Of a stretch of DNA of 64,000 nucleotides, positions 11,805-23,800 are shown one piece after another (the stretch's first letter is position 1; every line of letters starts with the position of its first letter). The position numbers and the translations under genes were made by a program. Source of the stretch: Roridomyces roridus (lineage: Eukaryota > Basidiomycota > Agaricomycetes > Agaricales > Mycenaceae); the NCBI GenBank assembly GCA_029378245.1, contig JARKIF010000020.1, positions 806,001 to 870,000 of the forward strand, read 5' to 3'. Under the pieces are notes generated by a model. It was not told where the DNA came from and made no database searches. It saw only the letters and a program-made list of their open reading frames with translations.

Positions 11805-13877
11805 TCATCGACGTCGACTTGAAAAACTATCAGTCAAGCCGCGGAGTGTTTTCGTTATGTAATCAAACTGACCATGTGCGTGCAGCGACTCCTTGTCACC
11901 AGGGAGCTCCATCAAGTGGCATCCGAGGTGTTTTGCAAGGTCTTGGCTATATGGATCAAACCCCTTTGCTGAGTGAAATGTGCGTAATCCGTCGTAGACG
12001 TTTGTGTTCCAGCGACGACCGAATGCGTCCGTGTTCTGCTGGACCATGGGGAATCCCAGACTTTCGGCATTTTCCCGAGACAAACGCGAGATGCCCGACG
12101 GGTCCAGGGACCAGAACCATGGGCATCGAGGCAATGCAAATGAAGCTGTATCAGTCCTCAAATGCTCTGCGGGACATGCAAAGAGATATCCTCCCGGGTA
12201 CGGCCTTGTTGGGGCCGGGATGTGCAGAGTGAATATCACCTGGTGAACAAATGCTACAGCAAGTAGTCAACGAAGCGCAGCGAAACTAGCCCGTTATGAT
12301 GGCTACTAACCATAATCTTCATGTTGCGAGTTAAGGTTCAAACGCTGGAAGATGTGATTTGCTTGGGGTAACCAAAAGTCATCGGCACGCAGACAGACAG
12401 ATATAAATCCGTTGTATACCGCTGCCGCGTTGAACCTTTGGATTCGCGGCCAATCAGCTCATCATATTTTTCTAAACATATACCATACCGATTCCACCCT
12501 GCGCCAGTGAGCTCGCCAGGCATGGTGTCATGTGTTTTACAGCTGGTGCAAACCCATTGGTATCCGGAGACATTGCAGAGCTCGCTGGCGGGACAAGCCA
12601 CTGGCTCGAAATTCGCATAGTTGTGCAGCCCCGACACAGTGCGGCCCAGGGCTCCAAGAGGCACCTCCGAGATTTTCGGGTCATTGAGAAGAGAGATTCG
12701 CCCGGAAATATTGAAACAGACTTCGTGATAAAGGTGAAAGGGTAGAATGTGCATGGCTCCAGTCTCTGCATCTGCGTCGTTCAGCGGCGACGGGTGTTTG
12801 CACTCAGGGAATTTTAGTGGGCTATCCCAGTACCAGAGATCATGCTGAAATGTTTTGCTGCTCGCCAGCTCCACGCAGAGGCTTTGACCCAGGAAGTTTC
12901 CTCCTTCCAGACTCCCTGCGAAACGGTCAATGATCTCGGCCCAAAGGATGGGCTCTCTCACCAGGCCCATTTCCCGCCGGTATTTGGAATAATCCTGCAC
13001 GTTTCGAATGTTGTGAGATTGTCCGTCAACAAGACCACTGCCAAGTCTTCTCACCTGGTATTCAGTCTTCTAAATATATACGTCATGCGGTTCAGCATCT
13101 CGAAAATTCAAGGATATGAATCCACATACGCACCCAGCAGAAATGCATATAGACCGTCATAGCGCGCGATAGGTGACGCAGGCGAATAAAATCGTCGATT
13201 AGGAGTATATCTGGGTTTCACAAAGTTTTCAGGACAGAAATCAGACCGTCCACATACAGGCAAACATACCGTCATGAGTCACTACTGCATATACACCAGA
13301 GAAACTCGCCAGTCCAAAAATCTGCAGTATTGTTGGGTGCCTGGATGACCATGATCCACACATATAGTAACCCGCCGTCGGGGACGCACCAAACTCGCGA
13401 GTGTCGTTCGATATACTCGCACCATCCCTGCGGCATAGAAGTCAGTGAGAGAGAAATGACTACAGAATATACATACCTGCTCAGCGTTCTCACCGCGATA
13501 AACAACAACCGCCCTCTCGCACTCTACGCCATGGATCTTGGCTGCGTATACCCGACGCACATTCGGTTTCTGTTCCAGTAGACGAACCTCCCCCGATTGC
13601 TCATCGAGAACAATTTCCCTTCTGAGCTCAATATCTCCGCGTCGTATCTGCCTGTAGTCTTTCAAAGGAGAATGAGGTGACCGCAGACGCTCAGCGCACA
13701 CGTACCGGAGTGGGCGGTGGGTTCGGAAGGCTTCCCGTGAATATGTACATTGCTGGTAAAGGTGCCACCGTGCACGGTGAGGTCCTGCGACGTTGGGAAA
13801 AAAGCACCCGGATACCTGAATGGAAGGTATGAGCCGGGAGTGTAGGTGCCGACGGAGGAGGTTGTGGTAAAACTCAC
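11805..13877 (-). pseudogene. Decayed agaricomycete kinase-like family member
   Basis: Minus-strand exons give a recognisable chain. The N-terminus has FPTSQDLTVHGGTF; after a spliced intron comes DYRQIRRGDIELRREI and VRRVYAAKIHGVECERAVVV; the C-terminal part has YPGGYLFACPAEHL, FWSLDPSGISRLS, NVYDGLRTFHSAKGFDP and SQDLAKHLGC. These are hallmarks of a large, unnamed family of mushroom proteins whose central region resembles a degenerate protein kinase. Near 12370 the frame changes between SVCVPMT and the expected FWLPQANHIFQRL, a one-base shift, and the middle (about 13270-13500) does not align in one frame. I read it as a pseudogene, though unusual splicing could explain part. The tail of a second copy lies near 63.1-63.25 kb. 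Confidence 0.6.
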
Positions 13878-14751
13878 TGAGGAACATTTGGCGCCGTTAT
13901 GAACGGGAAATCCGACCTGAAGTGAGGTCCGTTGTCCATGAGGCAGAAGAGGTGTACACGCGTTGGCGTGACAGCCTGGATTATCCGTTCTTTAAGATTA
14001 TGGCTCCTTTTTGTTTGTACATCTGTCAGTCTATCCCCAAATGGACTTTCCCTTTACGCTCATCTCACTTGCTGAAGGGGTTTCTTAACAGCTTTCTTAC
14101 AGCTTTGTGAGAGTCGGAGATCCTTTGTTTCCATTGCACGGTGACAGCTCTACAGCTTTCTGAACAGCTACAGCTACAGCATTGGGCCGGTGTCCGTTGC
14201 AGAGGATGACGCGTCTCCCCGGCAGAGCCCAGGCTTGGCCCAGGCCCCACATATAAACACACTGTGGGGACTCACCCATTCCCTCATTCCTCCCCCCAAC
14301 CTACTCCCTCCAAACCTTTGGCCGTCATCCGCACTCTTCCACTGACACCACTGTGCCGTCCTTGACAATAAGTACATCTGGGATCGCCACACTGGCTTCT
14401 TGCAAGGCGGAAATCCAGCCGTCTTTCTGCACCAACCAACCCTATCTTGCCCGCTTCGCTCTGGCTGCTGGTTCCCTGGCTGCCTCTGGCGCATTTTTGT
14501 CCTAAGCTTGCTGGTTATTGCCGTCGTTCCTCAACTGATCGTCGAAGACGGAGCTTTCGATCTTGGCTGCAGCCTGCCATAGCCCCCACATCATCCCGTG
14601 TCTCCCCCGTCATTCTGCTGAATACTGGTTACTGCAAGAATCTCGCCTATTGCACAGTGGAGCGCCGCACGCGAACGAGCAGCTGGAGGCTCCCATGTGC
14701 ACAATCCCACTCATTCTCTGCCCCCCACTCACGCGTATTACTCAGTCCCGC
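13878..14751. other. Intergenic left flank of the retrotransposon
   Basis: No supported gene. The sequence up to 14751 was originally continuous with 46619 onwards, before the Ty3/Gypsy element inserted. Confidence 0.5.
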
Positions 14752-16173
14752 TGACGAATGTGCTCTAAACCCAAGGGAGAAACCCAACACCACTGTATCG
14801 TATACGGTGGTACACAGGAATAAGCAAGTAGCTTATTTAGATAACCAACACAGACACGAGCTCGTAGCGAGTGTATTCAATCGAGTGTTCAGACGAGTAA
14901 AAGTCCCAATACAGGTCCTTATACAGGTAGTAGGTTGTGGAGGGAGAAAGTAATAAGTTTATTCCGAAGGAAAGTGGTATTTCCAAGGGACGGGTTTTAG
15001 GTTCAGTCGAGACTGGAACAAGCAACCCTTTTGGTAGATTGTATAGCTTCTCAGCTGTAGTTGATAAGATTGATGTAGTAGGTGGGTTGGTGGTCAAACA
15101 CCGATCGTATTCCTTATTCCGAAACTTCGCAACTCGATTCTACTCTTCTTCCCGACTGGTACTGAGATTCCCTAGCCAAATACGACGATGTTCCAACGAC
15201 TTGACTTGACTGATTGCTTAATAGATTCTTGATTGAGGCGAGTACGACGATTTGGTTTCAACGATGACGACGATTCTGATTCAAAATAATATGATTCCAA
15301 CTAGTACAAACTTTAAGAAGCCACTATCCAACACAGTGCACCTCGAAAGCCCAAGCACAACCCTTTAGAGACGCTAATGCGTACAACAGACGGGGGTGAT
15401 TGTTCGGCCTCCAAGGGAACACTCTACCTAGTTATATACAAGTCCGGCAATCTAATAAATAATACAGGAATGCGATCCTCGCAACGCAATTAGGGTATCC
15501 TTGCTATTTCATTGGTCTACAGGTTGGATGGCGCCATCCTCGCACCATCCCAAGCTCAGTCAGCCGTCGATCCATCATGTTTCAGTTTGGTAAGGCTGAT
15601 GCCGAGGGTCGGAAGTCGAGTTCCATTATTCCCATCTTTCCTACTCTGCGCTATCGTTCCAGGACCGGATAGTACTGGTCCGTAGCTTTAATTCGATACC
15701 CACATCTTGGGTATCCCGTCGTCAAAGACACCATTCCGAAGCTCGCAAGTAGTGATTCCAGAGTGCTCCCGTGTTCCGATATCACGGACCAGGCACACGA
15801 TCTTCCGGCGCCATCATTCCGGTTGGTAATGACTCCAGCTGAGGCCTCGATCGTGATCAATGACTCAACCGTCCGCTTATTCCCAATTGCTGCTAATTCC
15901 CTTGTAACCATCGGATTGAACCAGAGCTCAACGACTTGGTTATAAGATATTCCCATTGGTAAGAGGACTAGCACGAACTCCTACGTGTTTCGGAGTGGGT
16001 CCGTCAGTCATCTTAGGTTCCCCTTCGACCCGTACAGTACACCATGCATCGTAATCCTACTAGCTGCTTCTGGGCTCAGCACTAGCGCTCTCGTGAGATG
16101 ATACTACTGTTGGTTATAAGAGAAATCGCGAAATTTCACGTATTCCTAGCGTGTTCATATTGCAGGCGTATCA
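14752..16173 (-). repeat. 3' LTR of the Ty3/Gypsy element
   Basis: 1422 bp starting TGACGAATGTGC and ending GGCGTATCA on the plus strand, nearly identical to 45193-46614. The short frames inside occur in both copies and have no recognisable product. Confidence 0.93.
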
Positions 16174-16190
16174 TCTCCCCTATTTTCTAA
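16174..16190 (-). other. Polypurine tract next to the 3' LTR
   Basis: On the minus strand AGAAAATAGGGGAGA directly precedes the LTR, the expected position and composition of the primer for plus-strand DNA synthesis. Confidence 0.75.
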
Positions 16191-16668
16191 TCTTGACCGC
16201 CCCCGGTCAATCCTTAGTTCCGGATCATAGCAGCAACGGATGTATTTCAGCGTCTTCCGGTTGATCATTGAATGTTGTGATGCCGAGGAATTGACCTGCT
16301 CGGCTTATTCCCGAACCGCCAATCCTTACGTCACTTCATTATCACTTCTTGCCTCGAGTTTGCCCTCCGCCGATGCGTTCCCATACTAAATGAAGAATGC
16401 CGTTGGGGAACCGCCTCGTTCCGGCTTCTAGACCATGACTCGGACTCGTGGGTCTTTTATCAAACTCTATTTCGCAGCTTATAATAGCCTTTCGTATTGA
16501 AATAGAGTCATCACCACGGTGACTCACTTTCCCTTCTCAAAACGGCCATGACCATTCTCTTTCCAAAACCCTGGTACGCTGGCCATTGGCTCCTATGGAC
16601 TGAATTGAAAATTTTTCAGTTTATAAGACTTTCATGGCCAAGTCGTCCTCTCCTTATCTTTCACCATC

Positions 16669-18740
16669 ATGAACTTCGTCGAGGCGCCCACCGACAGCGA
16701 GGACGAACGTCCCAACTCCCCTGCACGCTCTCCTTCTCCTCCACCCATCTACGAACGGAACAACTTTTTCTCTTTCCCAGCGCCCCTCGTTTCTGCCATC
16801 ACCAAGGTCTCGGTTTCCCCGTTTTTCAAAGTCGTCCTCGACCCGGCCATGTCTTCTTTCTTCAAATACGTGATTGCTGCGACCAACCCTGGCGTCGCTT
16901 GCGAGCAGCCTCACGCGGAGAAGATGCTGAGAAAGGGGCTGGCTCATATGGTACGCCCTCTCCTTTTTCTCGCTTCCTAACTTCGTCTCACATCTTCTTC
17001 AGCGCGTCGCTTGTGCTCTTCTGAAGCACGGGGAGATGCTACCCGAGAACGTCACCGCGTTCCTTTGTGGCATCCGCAAGCTCGTCGCCGCTGCTTCTGA
17101 CAGGGACGAAGATTGGACCGCGATTCCCCTTCCTCGTAAAACGGTACGCCAGGCTCCTCTCGTTCGTACAAGAGCTTTCTGACACCTTTTCAGAACTCGT
17201 TCATTGCCAAGACGGCTACCTTTCCCAAGGTCACTACCTCTGTGTCTGCCGCGACACTGGCTTCGGCCAGCACCTTCGCCACAACTTTCAAGTCCAAAAA
17301 GCGCGCCGCCGGTCCTCTTCCTACTCCATCCAAGACTTCCCCGTACGTCTCGTTACTTCGTTCCCTTAGCCCAGCTTTGCTGATAATGGCTTCCAGTTCG
17401 CGGCCCGTTGTTGAGATCCCCGCTTCCAAGAAGGCGAAAGTCAGTCACACACCCAAGCCGGAGCCCGAGGTTGACGAGGACGACGAGATGGACACCGTCG
17501 CGGATGACGCTTCGGTGGGAGCCAAGGTGCGTAACAATACGCATGCGTATATATTCTGCCCTTACTCACTCGTAGGCTGGCCGCGTTCTTCGTTCTTCCA
17601 CTACTTCTCGCGCGAAGACCTCGTCGTCCGCTCCCGTCGCGTCGTCTTCCAAACCCACGACCGTGAAGAAGGAAAAAGGGAAGAAGGAGGTAAACCGCTC
17701 GTCTTCCTTTCCACCCTTCTGTTGCTAACGCACCCTTGCTCAGGAGGAGGAGTCTCGCAACGCAACCGTCACCGCCGACGTCCTCGAAGGCCTCAAGGAT
17801 ATCTTAAGCGACCGAAAAAAGCACCATGGTATGAGTCTCTGGCTTCACCACATTTCTGCGCGCTGACTCCTTTGTGCAGTGTCTATTCCTATTCCAGGCC
17901 TCAATCGCGTCGTCACGGCGTCCGTGTCCAACGTCGCCCAGACTCGTATCATCCGCCCGCGGAACTATCAAGGCAACGAGCCCCACTCACGCGATACCAG
18001 CCAGACCCGTCACCTCGGTCCTCAGTTCGAGCCTCTCCCGTCTCAAGAGGTGACGGACATCAGCGTCGGCGACGCTGTAAAGGCGAGTGCCCGTGCCCTT
18101 TTCTTCCTTCTTCATCTAACTCTCCTTACAGCCCCACAAGTCGTGCCTCCTCTGCTTCCTGTTGCGGAAGAAGTGCATTGCTCACCCGCTCGGCATCGCC
18201 TGCCAGGAGTGCGTCGTCAAGAAACGCGACGCCTACTGCGACCACTACGGCGACTCGCAGAACGTACTCGCGCTCGTCGACACTGCTCTCGCCTCCTGGG
18301 AGTTTCTCCACGGCACCAGTACATATTTCCTTTTCTTCGTCTCCTGCTCTACTGACTAAAACCCAGCTCACGCCTTCGACATGAGCCACATCCGTCGCCA
18401 GGTCGAGGTTGTCCAGTCCGCTCGGGACAATTTCGACTTGTGCCGCGGCTTCCTCATCGAAGACCTTGGCGCCATGTTCGTCCGCTTCAAGACTGCCAAC
18501 GACACTTTCGGCACTGAGGGCCTCGAGTCCCTCTGGAGCTCGTACCCCACCACGCCTCATGGGAAGCGTCCCATGTTCGACGCCATCAACGCGCTCATCG
18601 AGGAGTACAACGAGGGCGTGGTCGCCGACGCTGATGAGCCTGAGGAGTCCGAGGACGAGCCTGTCGTGGTTCACGAGGGTGACATTGACATGGAGGAGGA
18701 GGGCGTTCCCGCCCCCACTCCTTCTGGTGCTTCGGTGTAG
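16669..18740 (+). CDS. Antisense accessory gene A of the retrotransposon, zinc-cluster-like protein
   Basis: A spliced gene on the strand opposite to gag-pol. It starts MNFVEAPTDSEDERP at 16669 and has about nine exons with good sites (for example donor after 16950, acceptor before 17003), ending at 18738-18740, roughly 550 residues. The middle is Ser/Lys/Glu-rich and probably disordered (EPEVDEDDEMDTVADD). After it lies a cluster reading CLLCFLLRKKC then CQECVVKKRDAYC: C-x2-C-x6-C, eight residues, C-x2-C-x8-C, close to a fungal Zn(II)2Cys6 binuclear cluster with basic residues. The C-terminus is helical and then acidic. TTTATAAG at 16620-16627 could serve as a TATA box. A DNA- or RNA-binding role is inferred; I do not recognise the family. 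Confidence 0.65.
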
Positions 18741-19696
18741 GCGCTTCTCGCCTTTGTTTCGTTTTCATATGTTCTGACTCCGGCGCTCGGACGCTCAAAA
18801 ATACTTACTCGCTCGCACCCACACACACCACTATCTTACGCGTATTTTAGATAGTCGGTCGTGTAGAAATCCCTACAAGCCTTGTAAAATAGTCGGAATG
18901 GAAATGGCCTTCGGGCCCTTATTACTGCGAATTTTGGTTACGGGAATAAGCAAGAAATAGCATCCAAGTTAGAGCAACCCCTTATTCCCATCGCCAAGAT
19001 GATTAGATCTTGACAGGGACGTCCGGTCCTCGGCTTGTAAATGAAATGTTCTCGTTATTCCCATCGTCATCCTCCCGTAATATCTAACCGCTGCCAACCC
19101 TTCGACTATCGAGCCGAGTGAAGCAGTGCACCTCGACTATCACTAGTCGTGGTGTCTTCTATCGCTCTCTCGAGTACGTCCACAATCGCGCCTGGCCATG
19201 TCTTTTTAGGTACTGGCTTAGGCTTCAGGTGTTATTCCTGAGGAGTGTATCATCCGTACTTCCTGTCCTTTTTCTGGTTCGGACCCTTCTTTCGGCGTTC
19301 CTAAACCTTCATCCTTGCAGATCCTTGTTCCGGAACTTCTTTATTGGAATTTTGCCCGTACGTCGAACGGATACCCGGCTAACTCGAATGCTCAGGCCCG
19401 GATGGGAAGATCGTCTTGTTCCTGCAATCTTAATTCTGGGAATGGAAGATGCTTCCATTCCACACCCTTGAAACTGCTGGTTCGTTCTTCGCTTGGCAGC
19501 ATAAATTTATCCATCCATGTGCGTCCAGATCCCCTCCCCTATTTTTCAGATCTTTACTGTCCCCAGTAAAGCGTCCAGGTTTCGGGTATCTTGGTATAAA
19601 GACATGGACGCCTCCATTTACTCTCCCTACGAATTACTCCGCGACCTCTACCCTGCTACCTTTGCATTTGTTCTCCGTCTCTACCATCCTTCGACT
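18741..19696. other. Non-coding spacer between antisense genes A and B
   Basis: No coding frame is supported. CCTCCCCTATTTTTCAGATC near 19530 resembles the sequence just inside the 3' LTR, and TATAAA near 19595 precedes gene B. Confidence 0.5.
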
Positions 19697-21181
19697 ATGA
19701 GTCCCTCATCCGACGCCGCCTCCTTCGTTGCTCCCGCTAGTGTTCGGGAGGAGTGGGAAGAAGCTCGTGACGAAGCTGAGCATCTCCTCGGTGCCAAAAA
19801 CACCAGCTCCAAGGCCTTCCTCAAGGCCATGACTCGTACTGCCGAGTGCTTGGTACGTTGCTTCCTTTGTTTCCGTGTCCTTTGTCTAATAAACCCGCAG
19901 GAGCCAATCCTTGCCGACTCCGTCCTCTTCGACTTCGCCTGTCACGATGGCGTGAACGGACTTCTCTCCAATGTCGTCAACAAGATGCGGCAGTGTGCAG
20001 AGAAGTTCGCCCAAGACGGCAACAAGGAACCTGAGGCACCAGTTGCCGTCAGTCAATTCCTTGACCGTTTTGAGGTCTTCCGCCTTGCTCGTCAGAAGAT
20101 CGCTGGAGGCGCAGGTCGTCCTGCCATCGAGGCGTTCCTCAAGAACCCGTTCGCCAAGCCCGCGGCATCCAAGTCGTCCTCGAAGGTACGCCCTTAGGTT
20201 ATTCCGGTCACATTCTGCTTACGGGTCTGTCCAGCGTCACGCGCGTTCTCCTAGCGTCGACTCTGTCAGCTCCATTGACCTTGGAGAAGACGAGCTCAAG
20301 GACGACTCGGTGATGGATGTTGACAAGCCTGCCGTGGCTAGCGTGCGTCCTACTTCTCCCCTATTTTCTGATTGTTTCTTATAACTATCCTCAGAAAGGC
20401 AAGGAGAAGCAGGTCCCTGCTATCGAGCCTCATGCAACCCCTACCGCGACCGTCATCGTTTCCGATTCCGAGGGTGAGGGCGACTCCCAGCCTTCCCGCA
20501 AGAAAGCCGTGAGTAGCATCCATCTTGTCTATTATCCTTCGTTGTTTACTCAGCGCAGGATCAACTCCACTTCAAGAAACGTTCCAGTACTCCCACGCAA
20601 CCCGCGAATTTCAGAGCTAACAACAAGGCGCCCTCGAAACCCCCGACTCCAGCCTCTAACACCCATAACGGTCCCTCCCGTTCGTGTACTCCTTATTCCA
20701 CGGCGTCGTTTCGCTTATAACCGTTCTAGCTCTCTCTTACGAAGAGGTCCAGCGCATCCTCGAGAGTGCCAACCGCATTCCCTCTCAGCATCGCGGCATA
20801 CTCGCGTCCAACGACGGCATCCTCCGCGCTGACTGCGCATGCCGTACTCGCCTCGCCGAGCTCGCCACCCGTATCGCCATGGAAGTCCGCCAGTACGATG
20901 CGGTCTTTATCGAGTCCGAGGCTGTTCGTCGCACTATGAATGATCGCCAGCTCGTTCCCGTGGATTTCACTTTCCAGTAGGTATACCTCCATTCCTTTCC
21001 TAAGACTCATTTTGCTAACGTTATTCCCAGGTCGGAACCCTCGGGTAGCGCTGCCCCACTCGTGGGAGGCCAGATTCCTTGTCGCACCACGTTCATGCGT
21101 GGTGGGATTCAGGTTTCCGGAGCCCATGATTCGGCCAAGTCGCAGGCTATGCAAACTCGTTCCCGCAACTCTCGCAACTAA
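19697..21181 (+). CDS. Antisense accessory gene B of the retrotransposon
   Basis: A multi-exon gene on the plus strand starting MSPSSDAASFVAPASVREEW (an in-frame ATG at 19604 is an alternative). Exons run through FACHDGVNGLLSNVVNKMRQ, SVDSVSSIDLGEDELKDDS, a Pro/Ser/Thr-rich segment and LSYEEVQRILESANRIPSQH, ending SRNSRN at 21181; roughly 390 residues. The layout resembles gene A: helical N-terminus, long acidic and basic low-complexity linker, then a helical C-terminal part (AELATRIAMEVRQYDAVF). No named domain is recognised. TATAAAGACATGG sits about 100 bp upstream of the chosen start. The frame looks open through small introns of 50-60 bp. Confidence 0.55.
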
Positions 21182-21660
21182 TTCCAATACTCCTGCTCCG
21201 TTCTTTCCGTAACAAACTTCGTCGTCGTTCCCGACGCTTCCTGTCCTTACTTGATCTCTTTGTTCAACTTGCATACGCTCTTTAGACTCTATTCCGTTGA
21301 CCAACTCAATACGCTCCTTAGAATACCTCTTGTGAAAAGTAGTTCCTTAGCCCCCTGAATATATCGCTGCTGTTTTGGAATAACCCAACCCGGTTTCCCG
21401 AAGATCGGTATAAGCGATCTCCCAGGCGGCCGCTTGTTGCCGACGTGCTTCTTTACCATCAATGGACCTACTGTCGTGTTCCAATCTCGGTAAGCGAAGC
21501 CCCTGTATTTCAAAATCATAGTGATGCATTTCAGCTCTCCTTGAAACAGTCTTCCGAGTGATCTTCTCGAGGGACCTTATTCCGACAATCGCACCACTCT
21601 TGAAACTACACCCGCCGCTCCCTTTTAAAAAGGGAATCGACCGGGCTTTGCTTGCTAACA

Positions 21661-22166
21661 ATGCCATACCCTCACACTGCCTACGTCGCCCGACCCAACG
21701 ATATTCTTCCTTGGCAGCGCGCTGTGTCCATGCAGCAACGCCTTATCCATTTATTCGGCCCTCTCAATAACTCAGCAGCCCGGGATCATGCTACGGAGTG
21801 CGTGGCCTCTTGGGTGCGTTATTCCGAGCTCTTATTGCCGTCTGCTAAATTATTCCCAGACTCCTTTCCTTTCCGATTTGACAGGCTCGCGCCTTATCCT
21901 CGACCAGGACGTTAGTCTGATGGTGTCGGCCATGGCTATCAAGATCGCCCGTATTGCTATCGCGCACGACTTCGGCGACTCCTGGCCGGGAGGTCAGCTT
22001 CCTACCGAGCTCGAGGCTTTCCTCGACCTCTGTGAGGACTACCGTCGCGCCCGCCACGCCTACTTGTGTAAGTCTCTGGTTCGCTTCTTGGCTTCACCGG
22101 TCGTTTATTAGTCCCTCTCTAGTTACGAACCCTCGTAACCCTTTCAACCCCGCTTCTTCCCCTTAA
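21661..22166 (+). CDS. Antisense accessory gene C of the retrotransposon
   Basis: A short spliced gene starting MPYPHTAYVARPNDILPWQR. Its second exon encodes RLILDQDVSLMVSAMAIKIA and PTELEAFLDLCEDYRRARHA; a last short exon ends NPFNPASSP with the stop at 22166. It gives about 125 residues. The join of exon 1 (ending ATECVASW at 21813) to exon 2 is not settled, because the best donor gives the wrong phase; a frameshift or another donor is possible. Its size, two-helix pattern and exon layout resemble gene D downstream, so the two may be diverged tandem paralogues. No known family is recognised. Confidence 0.5.
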
Positions 22167-22373
22167 TACTATCTGTGTATTAGAGTAGTTATAAGCGCAA
22201 GATTCAAAGATTATCCGGAATTAGGGCCGTCCCACTATTTTTCCTAGCGAGATCGTTCCTTCCGCATTGTCATGCTCCTTTCAATCCGTCTCCGGGCGTC
22301 GCGTTTCCGGGTGCTGACCTCAAGTGTATATAAGCCGGGGACGGGTTTGTTCCCATCTCACCCGTTATACACC

Positions 22374-22810
22374 ATGTTCGTCGCACGCACCGTCCGCATA
22401 ACTCCCATTCCCGACTTCGAACCGCCCCAGCACCTCGTTAGTGACTGGGTTCACCTGCTTTCCGCGTCTTCCGACTTCCTCGACTTGCGTGCTGAAGAGA
22501 TCGTACCGAAGGAAGTGAACAGACTCATGGCTCGGACCGCCCGCTTCTGGGTGAGTTATAGGCTATTCCTCGGCCCTCGACTTCGAGTTTATTCATGTCA
22601 CCCCCTTAGATTCCTTTCCTTGAGGAACCCACGCTCACGCTGGTGGCCGGTTCCGAAGGCGTTGCTACGCTGCTCGCCTCCATCGAGATTAAGGTTGCTC
22701 AAATCGCCTTCAACCGCAAGCATAGCACGGATGACCGTGGTACCCGTATTCCAGACGTCGTGAACACTTTCCTCGTTGGATGCGAGCGTTTCCGCGTTAG
22801 ACGCTTCTAG
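22374..22810 (+). CDS. Antisense accessory gene D of the retrotransposon
   Basis: Two exons, 22374-22550 and 22610-22810, give 125 residues from MFVARTVRITPIPDFEPPQH to CERFRVRRF. A strong TATA motif (GTATATAAG) lies about 45 bp before the ATG, the clearest promoter in this block. The second exon carries LLASIEIKVAQIAFNRKHS, comparable with SAMAIKIARIAIAHDFG of gene C. The stop is 133 bp from the 3' end of pol, which converges on it. Function is unknown. Confidence 0.6.
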
Positions 22811-22943
22811 GTGCTCTTCCAGGTTTGTTCCTTCCTCACTCTTTTATTTCACAAGAGCTCAATCCTTTATAGCCACGTTCACACCCCCGTGCTTGGGTAG
22901 TCATAGTACAGTACCGTGTCCGCTCTAGCACTTGTATCTAGGT

Positions 22944-23673
22944 TCAATGTGAACGTTCTCTCTGAATTCGTTTCCTATTCGAGCGTCTGACTTGTGACGG
23001 ATCTGGGTCTTCTTCCATCTCTTCAACTTCTTCCTCTGCCGCAGGACCATCCTGCTCGTCCTCGGACTCTTCCTCTTCCCATCCTGGGTTCAGGGTCATA
23101 TCCTCAAACTGTAGGTCTCGATCCAGCGGCTCTTCTCCTCCCGCTTTCTTGATCACTAACGCGTCCAATTCCTCCTTGGACATGTCAATAAGCTCTTCAA
23201 CCTTCTTTCGATGCCCTATGAATTTTCGAGCTATATACGGTATAACCCTGAAAGCTCCCACTTTACCCGGGTATACTGCTCCATTCATTTCGCACATTAT
23301 GTACGATCCTCCCTTCGTCCGACGTAGTACAACCATCGGTCCAAGGTATTTGGGTTCAAACTTCACGTTCAACGACTTTTCAACACGCGTATTCCTGATT
23401 AAGACTAGCCTCCCTGGCTGGAAGTCGTAGTCTCTGATGGAATGCTTGAACTCTTGCTCGTACTTCCTCACCGCAGCTAATTTTTCTGCGTCCACTCTGT
23501 CCCTCATTTCTTCCAAATGTTGACGGTGCTTTGCCAGAGCCCTAGCTCGTAGACCAATTAATTCCGCCGTAGAGATTATCTCCCCAGGGTATTCCACTAG
23601 CCACGTCACCTCTACCAAGTCCAACGGGACACTCGGGTGACTTCCCGTTACTGCATAGTAAGGTGAGCACCCA
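22944..23673 (-). CDS. C-terminal part of Ty3/Gypsy integrase, cut off by the KDZ insertion
   Basis: The frame GCSPYYAVTGSHPSVPLDLV continues directly from RITTRRGL at 38343, once the KDZ element and one copy of its target duplication are left out. It has the integrase C-terminal module (RLVLIRNTRVEK, KYLGPMVVLRRTKGGSYI) and an acidic tail ending QIRRERSH-like basic residues (KRIQRERSH). In the present DNA it lacks a start and cannot be made as part of pol. Confidence 0.9.
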
Positions 23674-23680
23674 AGACCAC
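23674..23680. repeat. Target-site duplication of the KDZ element, left
   Basis: AGACCAC occurs here and at 38336-38342, on either side of the insertion. Left flank plus right flank with a single copy restores the integrase reading frame. Confidence 0.88.
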
Positions 23681-23800
23681 CACCCGTAGCTGTAGTATAA
23701 ATCAATCACTGTGGCTACAGCCATGTATAGCGTTTCTATTATGCATGGATCTAGCCACACGATGGCTGCAGCCATAAATATACTATTCTACAGCCATATA
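23681..23800. repeat. Left terminal region of the KDZ element
   Basis: Terminal inverted repeat followed by three TGGCTACAGCCA-like palindromes at about 23710, 23764 and 23785. The pattern is mirrored at 38213-38335. Confidence 0.8.

Larger units (their letters stand above)
6200..11950 (+). repeat. Segmental duplication, copy A (contains a P450)
   Basis: This block matches 58.34-63.25 kb in the same orientation. Shared landmarks are the GAGTCCCRGCGTTC segment, the CTCGATTGGAACGA repeat, the P450 promoter, all P450 exons and introns, the 3' flank and the tail of a kinase-like gene. Similarity is highest across the P450 and falls off on both sides. Copy A has about 1.16 kb extra between roughly 10490 and 11650, partly explained by a hAT-like insertion. 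Confidence 0.85.

Noticed and set aside
11050..11808. 252-codon minus-strand frame
   Set aside because: It runs straight through a hAT-like element and its target duplications, so it cannot be an old gene, and no motif is seen.
14837..15974. Short frames repeated at 45278-46415
   Set aside because: They repeat only because they lie in the two LTRs; no protein motifs.
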